Below are positions 33,349 to 41,994 of a stretch of DNA of 64,000 bases, one piece after another (the first letter of the stretch is position 1; every line of letters begins with the position of its first letter). A program made the position numbers and the translations under genes. The stretch covers positions 224,226 to 288,225 of the forward strand of contig JAENYT010000001.1 in NCBI GenBank assembly GCA_016841665.1. Reading direction: 5' to 3'. The DNA is from Methanobacteriota archaeon. GTDB lineage: Archaea; Halobacteriota; Methanomicrobia; Methanomicrobiales; Methanomicrobiaceae. The notes under the pieces are model-generated. The model ran no database searches, was not told where the DNA came from, and saw nothing but the letters and a program-made list of their open reading frames with translations.

Positions 33349-35724
33349 TCATTTTGAATTTAAATATGTTGAAATGTTTTCTGTTATATCATCGTATATT
33401 CTTTCCAGATAAGCTAATTCATCAGGCGTTACACCACCTTTTGCTGGGTGAGCAACAATCCTACGTATTTCATTGATTTGAATGAACCAGTCCAATTTTT
33501 TCTTTTTACTATCATTTGCTTTTGCATCAATAGTATAAATATTATCAAAAAGTCCCCAGTTGTCGCTAATTATCTCTTTCAAATCAATTAGATAGAGGTA
33601 TTTTTCGTATTCTTGACTATAATCTCCATCTGTATGAGCTCTCTCTTCCGCATCTCGTCGAATTGAATTTTTTACGCCATCTCGCCACCATTGATCAATA
33701 TTCTCACCAAATTTGCTCTTTAAAACGGAAATAACATTTTTGGAAATGTCTCGTTCGATATTTGAACATATTTCGTAAGCCCGGGCATTATTTGATGTAT
33801 CGGTCCGCTTGATATAATCCTCAAAACCTTGTGGTTTGAAACTTGGATGTATTTTGTTAATTTCGCTCACTAACGTAAATGTGCTACTTTTTACGCCACT
33901 TTCACCTCCGGACCTTCTATAGTCGTTCAGGACATTAGCGGGAGCTGTCGCTAAATAATCAACAACAGGTTTGACATATGGTGCGATATTAGATTTTAAT
34001 TTTTGACTATTTTGATTTCTAACATTGATATTGTCAACATGTTCGAGATGATGTAAAATATAACCTAATAACCTCAAAGTAGACTTAATTCCTAAATTTG
34101 TTCTTAAATAACCTCCTTCAGAATTACCTAAATCCCATTGTTTTCTGACACTTTCATTTTCCAAGAATAATGAATAGTATTCACAAATTACATCTTTGAC
34201 ATGTCTGCGTGAAGAGTCTAAATCTTCCTTAAAAAGAGGTCCTGGAGAGATGTATTTGTCGTTTCTCCTCACGGTGAATCCAATCAATTTCGATTTTTTA
34301 AATTCGTCGTCAATCGTTGTTGGAGTAATATTTTTTTCAGCCGATTTTTGACCACTTTCCTCTTTTATGCGGTCTCTAAATGGTGATTTTGGATCAGTAT
34401 TCAAATCTTTAATAATTATTGAATTCAGTGCCAGTAACTGCTCATTTGGTTTATCTGAATTCCAATGTAGGTTTGCATAAAGATCAGTTAGTAAATTCTT
34501 ACTCACTTTTACCTGTTCGCCGTTGATGTCGACGAAAAGTCTCGATTGCAGATCTGGTTTTAAATTGACGAAGGCAATGACAGGTAATGTAGCTGTTTTT
34601 GCTTCCTCCAAATCTGAATAAGCGTATAATCTATGTTGTCCATCAATGATCCAAGCAGAACGGTATTGGTTAGGTAAATGTAATCTACCTAATACTGCAT
34701 TTCTTCCCGCCATTCCTTCTGCAGACTCAAATTTAATGCCCTTCTCCCTTTCAAGGTTGATGACTATACTTGTTGGGAAAATTCCTTGCTTTTCTTTGAT
34801 ATACTCAGCGATTTTTTTGAGCCGACTTTTATTTGCCATTCGTTGGTATGTATTAATAGATTCATCGTTTGTCTTTCCGCGATGGGATAAATAAGCGATT
34901 TTCAATAGTTTTTCTGGTTCAATTACAAAAGAATAAAATTCAGTTTCTCCCATTTTACCTTTAATTGCAGGTACAGGTTCAAGTAAATCAGGTATATCCC
35001 TGTGAGGCAACATATCAGCAAGAAATTGATATTTCGAAGAATTACCAAAGTGATTTGATAAAAGGGTGTAATATTCGGCCATTGAGTCTTCGATAATGAT
35101 GATTCCTGCACCATTTGCTCGATTTCTATCATTATCGTTTAAATCAATATTTTTTAACGCTAATATCCAAATAACTTTAAATTTCTGTTGATTCCCTTTA
35201 TTTTTATAGTGTGCAAATATTGTTCTTTCAATATAATGCCGAATGGCCTCCATTTCATGAATATCTTTTCCCAATGAAACTTTAGTATGAGGTTTTTCAG
35301 CGGCTTTGCACTCAACTAAACAAATACATTGTTCTTCCCTTGCAAACACATCAATTTGCTTCGTTGTGCCTGTATCGAATCTTGGAATGGAAAAATTTGA
35401 GTGATGGTTCATTTCAGAAAAACCCATTTTATAAAATATGGACCAGATCTGATCTTCAAAAGCAGGGCCAATATTTTTTTCTTTTTTTAATCTTACACGA
35501 GTTTTTGAACTACGACCATATTTCATCCACCCTTGATCAGTCCACTTCTCTAATTCTTCTTTAGGCGCGGTTTTATAGGTATATTTTACACTTCGTTTTC
35601 GTGCTGACTTGATTAATTCCTCACCTTCTACCAATCCTTCAATATTTATTGTTCCTAAATTTACTGCTCTCAAATTTTTCCCTCTGAATAAAAAATGAAA
35701 ACACCGGGTGAAAAACCTTCCCAT
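33349..35724 (-). CDS. Large DGQHR (DndB-like) protein with PD-(D/E)XK and HEPN-like domains
   Basis: The 791-aa protein has three parts. Residues 85-220 resemble a PD-(D/E)XK nuclease (Glu90 in AFEDQIW, Asp125 in KQIDVF, Glu138 and Lys140 in VECKA). Residues 255-640 hold a DGQHR/DndB-type domain with IIDGQHRLYAYS (361-365) and FVDINGEQVKVSK. The C-terminus resembles Swt1-type HEPN domains, with RRIVAHP giving the RX4H pattern. DGQHR proteins are linked to DNA modification systems such as phosphorothioation and 7-deazapurine insertion. Last gene of the radical SAM operon. Confidence 0.78.
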   Translation of the reverse strand: MGRFFTRCFHFLFRGKNLRAVNLGTINIEGLVEGEELIKSARKRSVKYTYKTAPKEELEKWTDQGWMKYGRSSKTRVRLKKEKNIGPAFEDQIWSIFYKMGFSEMNHHSNFSIPRFDTGTTKQIDVFAREEQCICLVECKAAEKPHTKVSLGKDIHEMEAIRHYIERTIFAHYKNKGNQQKFKVIWILALKNIDLNDNDRNRANGAGIIIIEDSMAEYYTLLSNHFGNSSKYQFLADMLPHRDIPDLLEPVPAIKGKMGETEFYSFVIEPEKLLKIAYLSHRGKTNDESINTYQRMANKSRLKKIAEYIKEKQGIFPTSIVINLEREKGIKFESAEGMAGRNAVLGRLHLPNQYRSAWIIDGQHRLYAYSDLEEAKTATLPVIAFVNLKPDLQSRLFVDINGEQVKVSKNLLTDLYANLHWNSDKPNEQLLALNSIIIKDLNTDPKSPFRDRIKEESGQKSAEKNITPTTIDDEFKKSKLIGFTVRRNDKYISPGPLFKEDLDSSRRHVKDVICEYYSLFLENESVRKQWDLGNSEGGYLRTNLGIKSTLRLLGYILHHLEHVDNINVRNQNSQKLKSNIAPYVKPVVDYLATAPANVLNDYRRSGGESGVKSSTFTLVSEINKIHPSFKPQGFEDYIKRTDTSNNARAYEICSNIERDISKNVISVLKSKFGENIDQWWRDGVKNSIRRDAEERAHTDGDYSQEYEKYLYLIDLKEIISDNWGLFDNIYTIDAKANDSKKKKLDWFIQINEIRRIVAHPAKGGVTPDELAYLERIYDDITENISTYLNSK

Positions 35725-35772
35725 TTTAGGCGATGTAAAATAAATTGAAATATTTATTGAATTTATTCAGAT

Positions 35773-37191
35773 TCAAACTTCCAAAGATATTTGATCACGT
35801 AACAATTCATAAGCGTGTTTTGCGCCTTTTTTCCCGGCAAAATAGGCCATTTTTGATGTATCAATATTCCAATCCATTTTCCCAAGGGGTTCAATAATAT
35901 TTAATAAATTTTCTTTCTTTAACGGATTGATGCCTTTTCTTATACAAAAATCAAAAACATCGCTGGCAAGGTAATTGAAAGAATAAACGCCTATCGATTT
36001 CGTAATAATGTAATTATTATATGAATCTTTTTCAAAAGCGAAGGGGAATTTATCACGTATTGTTTGCCAATAACTTGAAACAAATTGTGTTTTTTCATCA
36101 TCGCTTATTGATTTGAAATTCTCATTATTTACATATAAATTTTTTAGTGATGTCACAAATCCATTAAGTTGAACAGGTTTCTTCAATCCTGGGATGCCAC
36201 CCAGATTTATTAGACCCTCAAGAGGAGCGCCCGCTTCACTCAATTTATTTGCGATAGGAACAATCTCTGTTCTCCATCGTTCTTTTTCTATTACCGGGAT
36301 TCCCTCAATACCTGCCCCAAGTGTTCGATAGGCGAGTTCATCTTTCAACGAGGCATTTACACCTTTTTGAGTTTTATTTATTATAATGAAAAATGCAGTA
36401 TCAATATCAATTGGCTCTAATTTCGAATGAGTGGTCTTATTTTTCCTTAAATTTTTAGCAATCTCCCTCGTATTGATTAACACAATTGGCACCTCAAAAG
36501 TCAATAATTTCCGGTAAAAATTTTCTAATTCTCGATTACCCTCAAATTGACCTTTTTGTAATGACTCTTTGAATTCATCAAAAAGGGCTGCAAATCCTCC
36601 AGTTCTTTGTTGACCATCTAGTAAAGAAATCGTACTTGGCAATATTGGGAGTCTCAGGGTTCCAATATCATCATTGATTTCAAAATACTCGCCCTCATGG
36701 AAACTGCCGAGTAGAGATGGTATCAATGGTATAGGACAATTTTTTAAATACTCCTTAATCTCACGGCTTCTGGATTTTGATAAAATTCTTTGATACCCCG
36801 GATTAGAATCATCATCTTCGACCCACTGTTCAACATATGACAATAACAGAAGTTCATAGGCCTTTAATTTCCCAAGGAATATATCGTTCCCCTTTTGATG
36901 CATTTTTACGACGGGAACATCAACGCAATTTTTTCCAATAACCTCTATCCAGATATTCCTGATATTTTTATGCGGATTTATCGAATGTTCTCTAAATTGG
37001 TCAATAAGCTCCAAAATCGTATCATTGTGAAATTTCCCATCTTCTTCGATATTGTTCAATAATACGGGCTCAATTTTTTCAGGGAAAAACAAACATGGGT
37101 CATTCCAGCACCGATCACAGTAATATTCACCATTTTCGAATGGTCCATGGAAATTTCCTGTGATTTTTTTCCCACAACATTCGCATCTCAT
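35773..37191 (-). CDS. DGQHR-domain protein with N-terminal zinc ribbon
   Basis: The 472-aa protein begins with a treble-clef-like zinc site (CECCGKK, Cys3/Cys6, and YYCDRCW, Cys25/Cys28), found also in HNH-type and modification proteins. The DGQHR-type motif is LLDGQQRTGGFAALFDEF (192-196). ILSKSRSREIKEYLKN upstream of it is also typical of the DGQHR family (restriction of chain movement in DndB-like proteins is not assumed). It begins at the base next to the radical SAM stop, so translation is coupled. DNA-binding or regulatory function is inferred from family. Confidence 0.78.
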   Translation of the reverse strand: MRCECCGKKITGNFHGPFENGEYYCDRCWNDPCLFFPEKIEPVLLNNIEEDGKFHNDTILELIDQFREHSINPHKNIRNIWIEVIGKNCVDVPVVKMHQKGNDIFLGKLKAYELLLLSYVEQWVEDDDSNPGYQRILSKSRSREIKEYLKNCPIPLIPSLLGSFHEGEYFEINDDIGTLRLPILPSTISLLDGQQRTGGFAALFDEFKESLQKGQFEGNRELENFYRKLLTFEVPIVLINTREIAKNLRKNKTTHSKLEPIDIDTAFFIIINKTQKGVNASLKDELAYRTLGAGIEGIPVIEKERWRTEIVPIANKLSEAGAPLEGLINLGGIPGLKKPVQLNGFVTSLKNLYVNNENFKSISDDEKTQFVSSYWQTIRDKFPFAFEKDSYNNYIITKSIGVYSFNYLASDVFDFCIRKGINPLKKENLLNIIEPLGKMDWNIDTSKMAYFAGKKGAKHAYELLRDQISLEV

Positions 37192-38265
37192 TTATGAGTC
37201 CCCTTTATACTCGCGTAATTGAAAAGCTTCATCAAAGTCGCTCGCATTTTGAAATTTATCAATTAGCCCTTGATATGGTGGAAATGCCCCCCCATATCCA
37301 ATTACTCTTCTTGCAGTTTGTACAGCTTCGATCCTTTCTTTAGTCCAATTTTCTGATACGTACAAGTTTTTTTCAAGAGCTCTCAAAGGTTCAAACCTCA
37401 TTGGGTAGCAAACAGACCCCCATTTGAGAATATCGATAACCCTTTCTAAAAATGACTCTGGAGTATCTTCGTAATTGAAAAGAGCATATACAAGAATTCT
37501 TCTTTTTTTGATATTATTCTCGGAAAATAGGTTTATTGCATTTTCAACTGCCTTTTTTTCCATTATCGTGTCATAAGCAAGTCGTATTGAATTCGAACTT
37601 TCATATTTCAATTTTCCAAGGCATTCTGCAATTTCTTCATTAATGAGTCTGGCGTCCAATCCTTGATTAAAGTCAACAGATCTATCTAATTCAATCAATT
37701 CATTTAAAATTTCAAATTTATTCTCATTCCAAAGAAAATTATTATCAAAAAAGATTATTCTGGTATGTTTTGGCCAAACAAAGTCTTTGATTGATGATTT
37801 AACAGAGTTGAACCTACCTTCAATCCTGGGGACTGCACAAAACCCACATTTTCGATTGCAACCTCTTGATGAGAAAATTATACTTCCATCCCATTCGGGC
37901 CTTAATTCGTAATCTGGCATCAATGATTCTGCTTCAGGGACAATGCCTTTACAAATGTAATCAGCACCAGACAATTTGGCATGTTTTGGCATTAAAGAAG
38001 CATATATGCCACCCAAATAAATGGGGGTGGAAGGATATTTTTTCTTGTAATAATTTACCGCTCTCCAAACAGGTCTCCAGCTCCAAGAAAATAAACTGGT
38101 AACAAATATTCTATCTGGTCTTTTTTTGGGAATATTGCACCCTCGAATAAGTTCTGTTGTGTTTCCAAGGCTTTTTTCATATGATGATAGTTTTAATAGA
38201 CCGATTGGTGGATATTGTGTGTAGTAATCCGGTTCAACAAGAAGAATGTGTTTGGTCATGTTCAA
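37192..38265 (-). CDS. Radical SAM protein with B12-binding-like N-terminal domain
   Basis: The 357-aa protein has an N-terminal Rossmann-like half (about 1-120: LLVEPDYYTQYPPIGLLKL, IYLGGIYASLMP) like B12-binding domains. A radical SAM core follows, with the CX3CX2C cluster motif GCNRKCGFC (Cys136, Cys140, Cys143) and FFDNNFLWN. Such enzymes methylate, thiolate or rearrange unreactive carbons. It is the first gene of an operon with two DGQHR proteins, so a nucleobase or nucleic-acid substrate is plausible. That is inference; no specific family with known substrate was recognised. Confidence 0.8.
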   Translation of the reverse strand: MNMTKHILLVEPDYYTQYPPIGLLKLSSYEKSLGNTTELIRGCNIPKKRPDRIFVTSLFSWSWRPVWRAVNYYKKKYPSTPIYLGGIYASLMPKHAKLSGADYICKGIVPEAESLMPDYELRPEWDGSIIFSSRGCNRKCGFCAVPRIEGRFNSVKSSIKDFVWPKHTRIIFFDNNFLWNENKFEILNELIELDRSVDFNQGLDARLINEEIAECLGKLKYESSNSIRLAYDTIMEKKAVENAINLFSENNIKKRRILVYALFNYEDTPESFLERVIDILKWGSVCYPMRFEPLRALEKNLYVSENWTKERIEAVQTARRVIGYGGAFPPYQGLIDKFQNASDFDEAFQLREYKGDS

Positions 38266-38504
38266 AATAATGTGTTGATGAGATCCTTGATAAATAGATC
38301 TTTTTTGGTAAGGATCCTAGTTATTGAATTTACGTCGATGGTTGCGATTGAGTCTGGATACTCCTCCGTGTCTCGTGCTCGTTCCAAAAGCACGACAGTG
38401 GGACCAGTGAAATGACCGTGCAGATCGTGAAAGAGGGGCGGTTCCTCGAGGAGCAGAGGGCCTCGATAAAATATGGTATTGTCGTGTATTCGAAGATCGT
38501 TTGA
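38266..38504. other. Boundary between the AT-rich island and the provirus
   Basis: Composition shifts from AT-rich to GC-rich at about 38310-38340. Two small plus-strand frames overlap by ATGA: the first ends at 38415 (VAIESGYSSVSRARSKSTTV near its end), the second spans 38412-38504 (30 aa). They have no known family and may be remnants. A hairpin GTGCTCG-TTCCAAAA-GCAC sits at about 38376-38394. The left provirus end or attachment site should lie here but cannot be identified from one end. Confidence 0.4.
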
Positions 38505-38930
38505 TTATTCTTTTCCAGGTGGTTTCATCGCCATGACCCGGGCGAGGAGGGCCTGGCGCTCGGCCTCCTCGTCCTCCTCCCGGGTGGTCCCCCAGATCCG
38601 GAAGTCTTCGTCGGGCTTGAAACAGTCCTTGCAGACGAGCCCGGTCTTCTGCGTCTTTACCCGGACGGTGGCCCGCTTCACCTCGGCGATGTCCTCGAGG
38701 TCCTCGTCCTCGAGGCTGGCCTTCTCATGGAGGCTCCCGTCCCGGCGCTTCACCACCAGGTCCCGCCCATGGGCCCGGAGGTCCTCGAGGGAGAGGCCCC
38801 GCTCCCGGATATCGAAGTTGTTCATCTCCACATCGTCCTCGGCGATCATCTCCTCATGCATCACGTAGATCGCCGACCGCTCCACCGGATCCTCGAGGAC
38901 CCGGTCGCATCGTACACATTGATAAACCAT
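38505..38930 (-). CDS. Viral hypothetical protein with two CxxC pairs
   Basis: The 141-aa acidic and charged protein has CVRC near the N-terminus (residues 5-8) and CKDC near residue 100, probably holding one zinc. No family is recognised. It is the last viral gene in transcription order, after the tail fibre, where accessory genes are often placed. Confidence 0.65.
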   Translation of the reverse strand: MVYQCVRCDRVLEDPVERSAIYVMHEEMIAEDDVEMNNFDIRERGLSLEDLRAHGRDLVVKRRDGSLHEKASLEDEDLEDIAEVKRATVRVKTQKTGLVCKDCFKPDEDFRIWGTTREEDEEAERQALLARVMAMKPPGKE

Positions 38931-38946
38931 ATGTCGCTTCCTCCCC

Positions 38947-39705
38947 TCAGGTCTTCATCAGGTAGGCCACCGCATAAAACGGAGGCCGGTTCTCGTGGGC
39001 GCTTCCTCCGCCGGTGTCGCTCGTGTTGACAGTGTTCGGCCCGACGTTGCCATCTGTCGACCGGTTCCCGGTGCTCACCTGGTTATAGAGGGAATACGTG
39101 TGGTGGTGGCTCGGCATCTCCGCCTCGGTCAGCGTATGCGAGGCCTCGCCGCCCGTGGCCCCGGGGTTCGTGGCCGCCGTCGCCACCCCGCATACGAACT
39201 TCGAGAGGAGGTTCGGCGTCCCGTTGTTCCCGTCGCAGATCACCCACCCTGTCGGGATATTGGCGATCGTCCCATGCCACAGGGTGATGATACCTGTAGG
39301 GAGCCGGGTATCAACGTAGTTCTTCGTGGCGGCATCCGCGGATGCTGTCGGTGCAGCGAGGCTGACGATCTTATGGCTGTTCATATCGAGTGCCGGGGTA
39401 TCAGTGACCCCGGTGATTGTCATCACCTGGTTCGAGGCGCTCTTCGCAGAATTGGGGGTAAAGAACCTGATATTACCTGTATTCGCGGATCTGTTTTTAC
39501 CACTCAGATTTATGACTGGATCAATGGTAGGATCGGAGCCCCCGGATAAAACGATAAATTCATCGTCCGCATTGCGCTTTATGTACGCCCCTGTGAACCC
39601 CTCCGACAGCGACAGGACGCAATCGTATTGCGTCTCCAGGTGGTTCATGAGGGCGGCGGTGATCGTCTCCCCCGTCTCCCAGTCGTGCTTCGTGTACTCA
39701 GTCAT
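38947..39705 (-). CDS. Tail fibre protein with phage tail collar domain
   Basis: The 252-aa protein has a C-terminal collar domain: IPTGWVICDGNNGTPNLLSK, then SHTLTEAEMPSHHHTY and a terminal NRPPFYAVAYLMKT, a classic phage tail collar pattern. The N-terminal half is beta-rich with repeats typical of fibre shafts (AAPTASADAATKNYVDTRLP). It should sit at the tail tip and bind the host surface. Confidence 0.9.
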   Translation of the reverse strand: MTEYTKHDWETGETITAALMNHLETQYDCVLSLSEGFTGAYIKRNADDEFIVLSGGSDPTIDPVINLSGKNRSANTGNIRFFTPNSAKSASNQVMTITGVTDTPALDMNSHKIVSLAAPTASADAATKNYVDTRLPTGIITLWHGTIANIPTGWVICDGNNGTPNLLSKFVCGVATAATNPGATGGEASHTLTEAEMPSHHHTYSLYNQVSTGNRSTDGNVGPNTVNTSDTGGGSAHENRPPFYAVAYLMKT

Positions 39706-39706
39706 T

Positions 39707-40195
39707 TTATGACGCTCCGATGTTGAAATCCCAGGTGTAGGTTACCTCGATATCCGTGCTCTTCTCGATCTTGTCGTAGATGGCCCTGGCCGGCATCGTT
39801 CCGCCGGTGGGGGCGTTGAAGACCCCAGCCTCTGTAAGATCGTAGTCGTTCGCCTCGCCGCTCGGGAGGTAGTATTTCACGGTCAGCAGGCCGTCGCTCT
39901 TGATCATCTGGGTGATAAGGTCCCGGTACACCTCTGCTTCCAGGGCTTCGTCGCTACTCTTCGGCTCAGTTGTTCCCTCCCCGACCCCGAAGTTCGTCAG
40001 GCCGGTGATCGGGTCCCCATAGAGGGCATCCCGGAGGAGGTTCCGGCCGGCCATCACGTAGAGGTTGTGGACCTCCTGCCGATCGATGTGGCGCCAGGTG
40101 CAGGCATCCCACGTGTCGATGAAGAGGTTCGTCGGGATTGGGATCCCGTCGTCGACCCTGCGCGCTATGTGCTTTGCTGCGGTTGCTGCTCTCAT
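39707..40195 (-). CDS. Predicted tail/baseplate protein
   Basis: The 162-aa protein lies between the tail-tip protein and the collar fibre and overlaps the former by ATGA. The region NLLRDALYGDPITGLTNFGVGEGT resembles small baseplate-associated phage proteins of unknown name. Function is inferred from position. Confidence 0.7.
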   Translation of the reverse strand: MRAATAAKHIARRVDDGIPIPTNLFIDTWDACTWRHIDRQEVHNLYVMAGRNLLRDALYGDPITGLTNFGVGEGTTEPKSSDEALEAEVYRDLITQMIKSDGLLTVKYYLPSGEANDYDLTEAGVFNAPTGGTMPARAIYDKIEKSTDIEVTYTWDFNIGAS

Positions 40196-41679
40196 GCTCC
40201 GATCTCCGAATATCCCACCCGGGCATAGCCGACCCGGCTTTCCGGGCTCCCGGTGGAGGTGCTGATCTCATCTCTGACCGTGATCGTCTCGGTGAACCAC
40301 CGCAGGCGGATAAGGACCTCGTTCTCGCGCAGGACGAACGTCCGGGTCGCCTTCTGCAGGGCCTGGAAGAACTTCGTCCACCCGCCGACCGCCTCCCCCG
40401 AGACGGCCGAGACCGAGGCCCTGAGAATCGCGGCATCGTCGATCTCCGAGGTGTGGACGCTCTCGATCAGGTATTCCCCGCTGACATTGTGGTGAGTCAG
40501 GGAAACGTCGATGACTTGGCCGGCCCGGAGTCCCTCCTCGTCGGTCTCGAAGGTGATCCGGCCCATCATCGACCCGTACCTCCGGAGAAGGGCGTTCGCC
40601 TTGTTCACGGCCATGCCCCGCTCGTCGATGCTCGTATCCTCGTCGATCGCCTCGTAGATCCCGCTCCCGAACTCGATCGCCTTCCGGGCGTCGATCTCCT
40701 CGTCGAGCTGGTTGACTGCAAGGATCGGGAACAGCCCCCGGTAGGTGACGGCCAGGGTATCCCCCGGCCCCAAGGCGCTCCCCGCGTCGTCCTGTGTGAT
40801 CTCCCGCTCGTCCTTCGACCAGTACCAATCTTTCCCGCTTTCCACCTGGCGGATCCCGACGGTCTTCTCGACCGAGTTCACCGTGATTGCGGGTACCTGC
40901 GCGCACGGGAGGGTAAGGGAGAACGTCTTCCCCGTCCCGTCGCCGACGAAGTTCTCGGTCCGCTCGTCGCTGACGTCCTTCCCGGCCCGGATGTACTGGC
41001 GGTTCCGGTAGCGGATCCGGTCCCGGTCCACCCACAGGTTCCGGTAATTCTTGGAAGTGTCGGTGATGGATATCGGGGCGGCCCGCTGCCCCGCAGCATG
41101 GAAGTAGAGGCGCTTGTAGTAGTCGATATACCAGGAATAGCCGGTCAGGGTACATAGTTCGTCGAAACAATCGCTCGCGTAGATGTAGTTGAAAACGGCC
41201 TTCTCGATGGTCGGCCCGTCCTGGACGTTGGTCGTGTCGATCCCCTCGGCGGCCATGTAGGTGGCGACGATATCCTTGATGATGTCCCCGGCCGTCATGT
41301 CTTCGTAGACCTCGGCCACCGTGAAGCGGTCCGCCAGCTGGCAGTAATCGACGCAGTCCACCACATAGAACAGGGTCTGGTCGTCGTCCTCCTCGCGTTC
41401 TCTCAGGTGATCGATCGTCCCCCCGAAATCGGTCCTCGTCCCCTCCGAGACGATGGCGACGTGCTGACCCATCAAGGGCCGGAACGTCCCGGTGGTGTCC
41501 TGCAGCTCGAAGCTGGCCGTGTTACGGGATCCCAGGTCGTCCTCGATCATCACGCTGCCGGCCTGCAGGTATGCGCTGCAGTCCTCGCCGTTGATGAAAA
41601 GCGCGTACGCTCTCGGGGTCTCGCCCTCCGGAGCGTTGAAGTTCTCCCGGTTGAAATTGCCCCGATTAAAGCCGGTCAC
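40192..41679 (-). CDS. Tail tip/baseplate hub-like protein
   Basis: The 495-aa protein has a beta-rich N-terminus (INGEDCSAYLQAGSVMIEDD and GSRNTASFELQDTTGTF) as in phage distal-tail and hub proteins. The middle DCVDYCQLADRFTVAEVYED and FDELCTLTGYSWYIDYYKRLYF fit hub domains that join tail tube to fibre. It follows the tape measure and a fibre-like gene, as expected for this group. ATGA overlaps on both sides. Confidence 0.8.
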   Translation of the reverse strand: MTGFNRGNFNRENFNAPEGETPRAYALFINGEDCSAYLQAGSVMIEDDLGSRNTASFELQDTTGTFRPLMGQHVAIVSEGTRTDFGGTIDHLREREEDDDQTLFYVVDCVDYCQLADRFTVAEVYEDMTAGDIIKDIVATYMAAEGIDTTNVQDGPTIEKAVFNYIYASDCFDELCTLTGYSWYIDYYKRLYFHAAGQRAAPISITDTSKNYRNLWVDRDRIRYRNRQYIRAGKDVSDERTENFVGDGTGKTFSLTLPCAQVPAITVNSVEKTVGIRQVESGKDWYWSKDEREITQDDAGSALGPGDTLAVTYRGLFPILAVNQLDEEIDARKAIEFGSGIYEAIDEDTSIDERGMAVNKANALLRRYGSMMGRITFETDEEGLRAGQVIDVSLTHHNVSGEYLIESVHTSEIDDAAILRASVSAVSGEAVGGWTKFFQALQKATRTFVLRENEVLIRLRWFTETITVRDEISTSTGSPESRVGYARVGYSEIGA

Positions 41680-41990
41680 TTCGCGGCGCCCTCCTTGATG
41701 TCCTTAAACTCCTGGACCTCCTCGAAGGACCCCTCGGTGGTGACGCTCCGGAGCTGTTTCTCCAGGGCGGCCACCTTCTCCTCGAGGGTGGGCCCGGTCG
41801 GCGGGGCCGGCGTGATATCGACGACGGCCACCTCGGCCGCCTCGGTCACCCGGAGGAACTCGGCATAGTCCCGGTTCCGAGGGTCGGTAGGGATGCTCGC
41901 CCCGTCAGATCGGCGGATGCTGACCGTCGCCCCGTTCTCCCGGAGGATCTCATAGTCCCCGGGGATGAATCTCGGTTGTTCGTCCATCAT
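41676..41990 (-). CDS. Small tail-associated protein with coiled coil (possible tail fibre assembly protein)
   Basis: The 104-aa protein has an N-terminal beta segment, the phrase DPRNRDYAEFLRV seen in tail fibre assembly-type proteins, a proline-rich stretch and a C-terminal coiled coil (LEEKVAALEKQLRSV). It lies beside the fibre gene and overlaps the hub gene by 4 bases. The assembly role is inference. Confidence 0.6.
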   Translation of the reverse strand: MMDEQPRFIPGDYEILRENGATVSIRRSDGASIPTDPRNRDYAEFLRVTEAAEVAVVDITPAPPTGPTLEEKVAALEKQLRSVTTEGSFEEVQEFKDIKEGAAK

Positions 41991-41994
41991 GATA

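Noticed and set aside
33349-38265. Assignment to the Dnd phosphorothioation or Dpd 7-deazapurine system
   Set aside because: Only DGQHR proteins are shared; no DndA/C/D/E, DpdA, SNF2 helicase or queuosine-type genes are in the window.
38412-38504. 30-codon plus-strand gene at the provirus edge
   Set aside because: Only supported by an ATGA overlap with another tiny frame; no family and no promoter, so kept as a note in the boundary entry.
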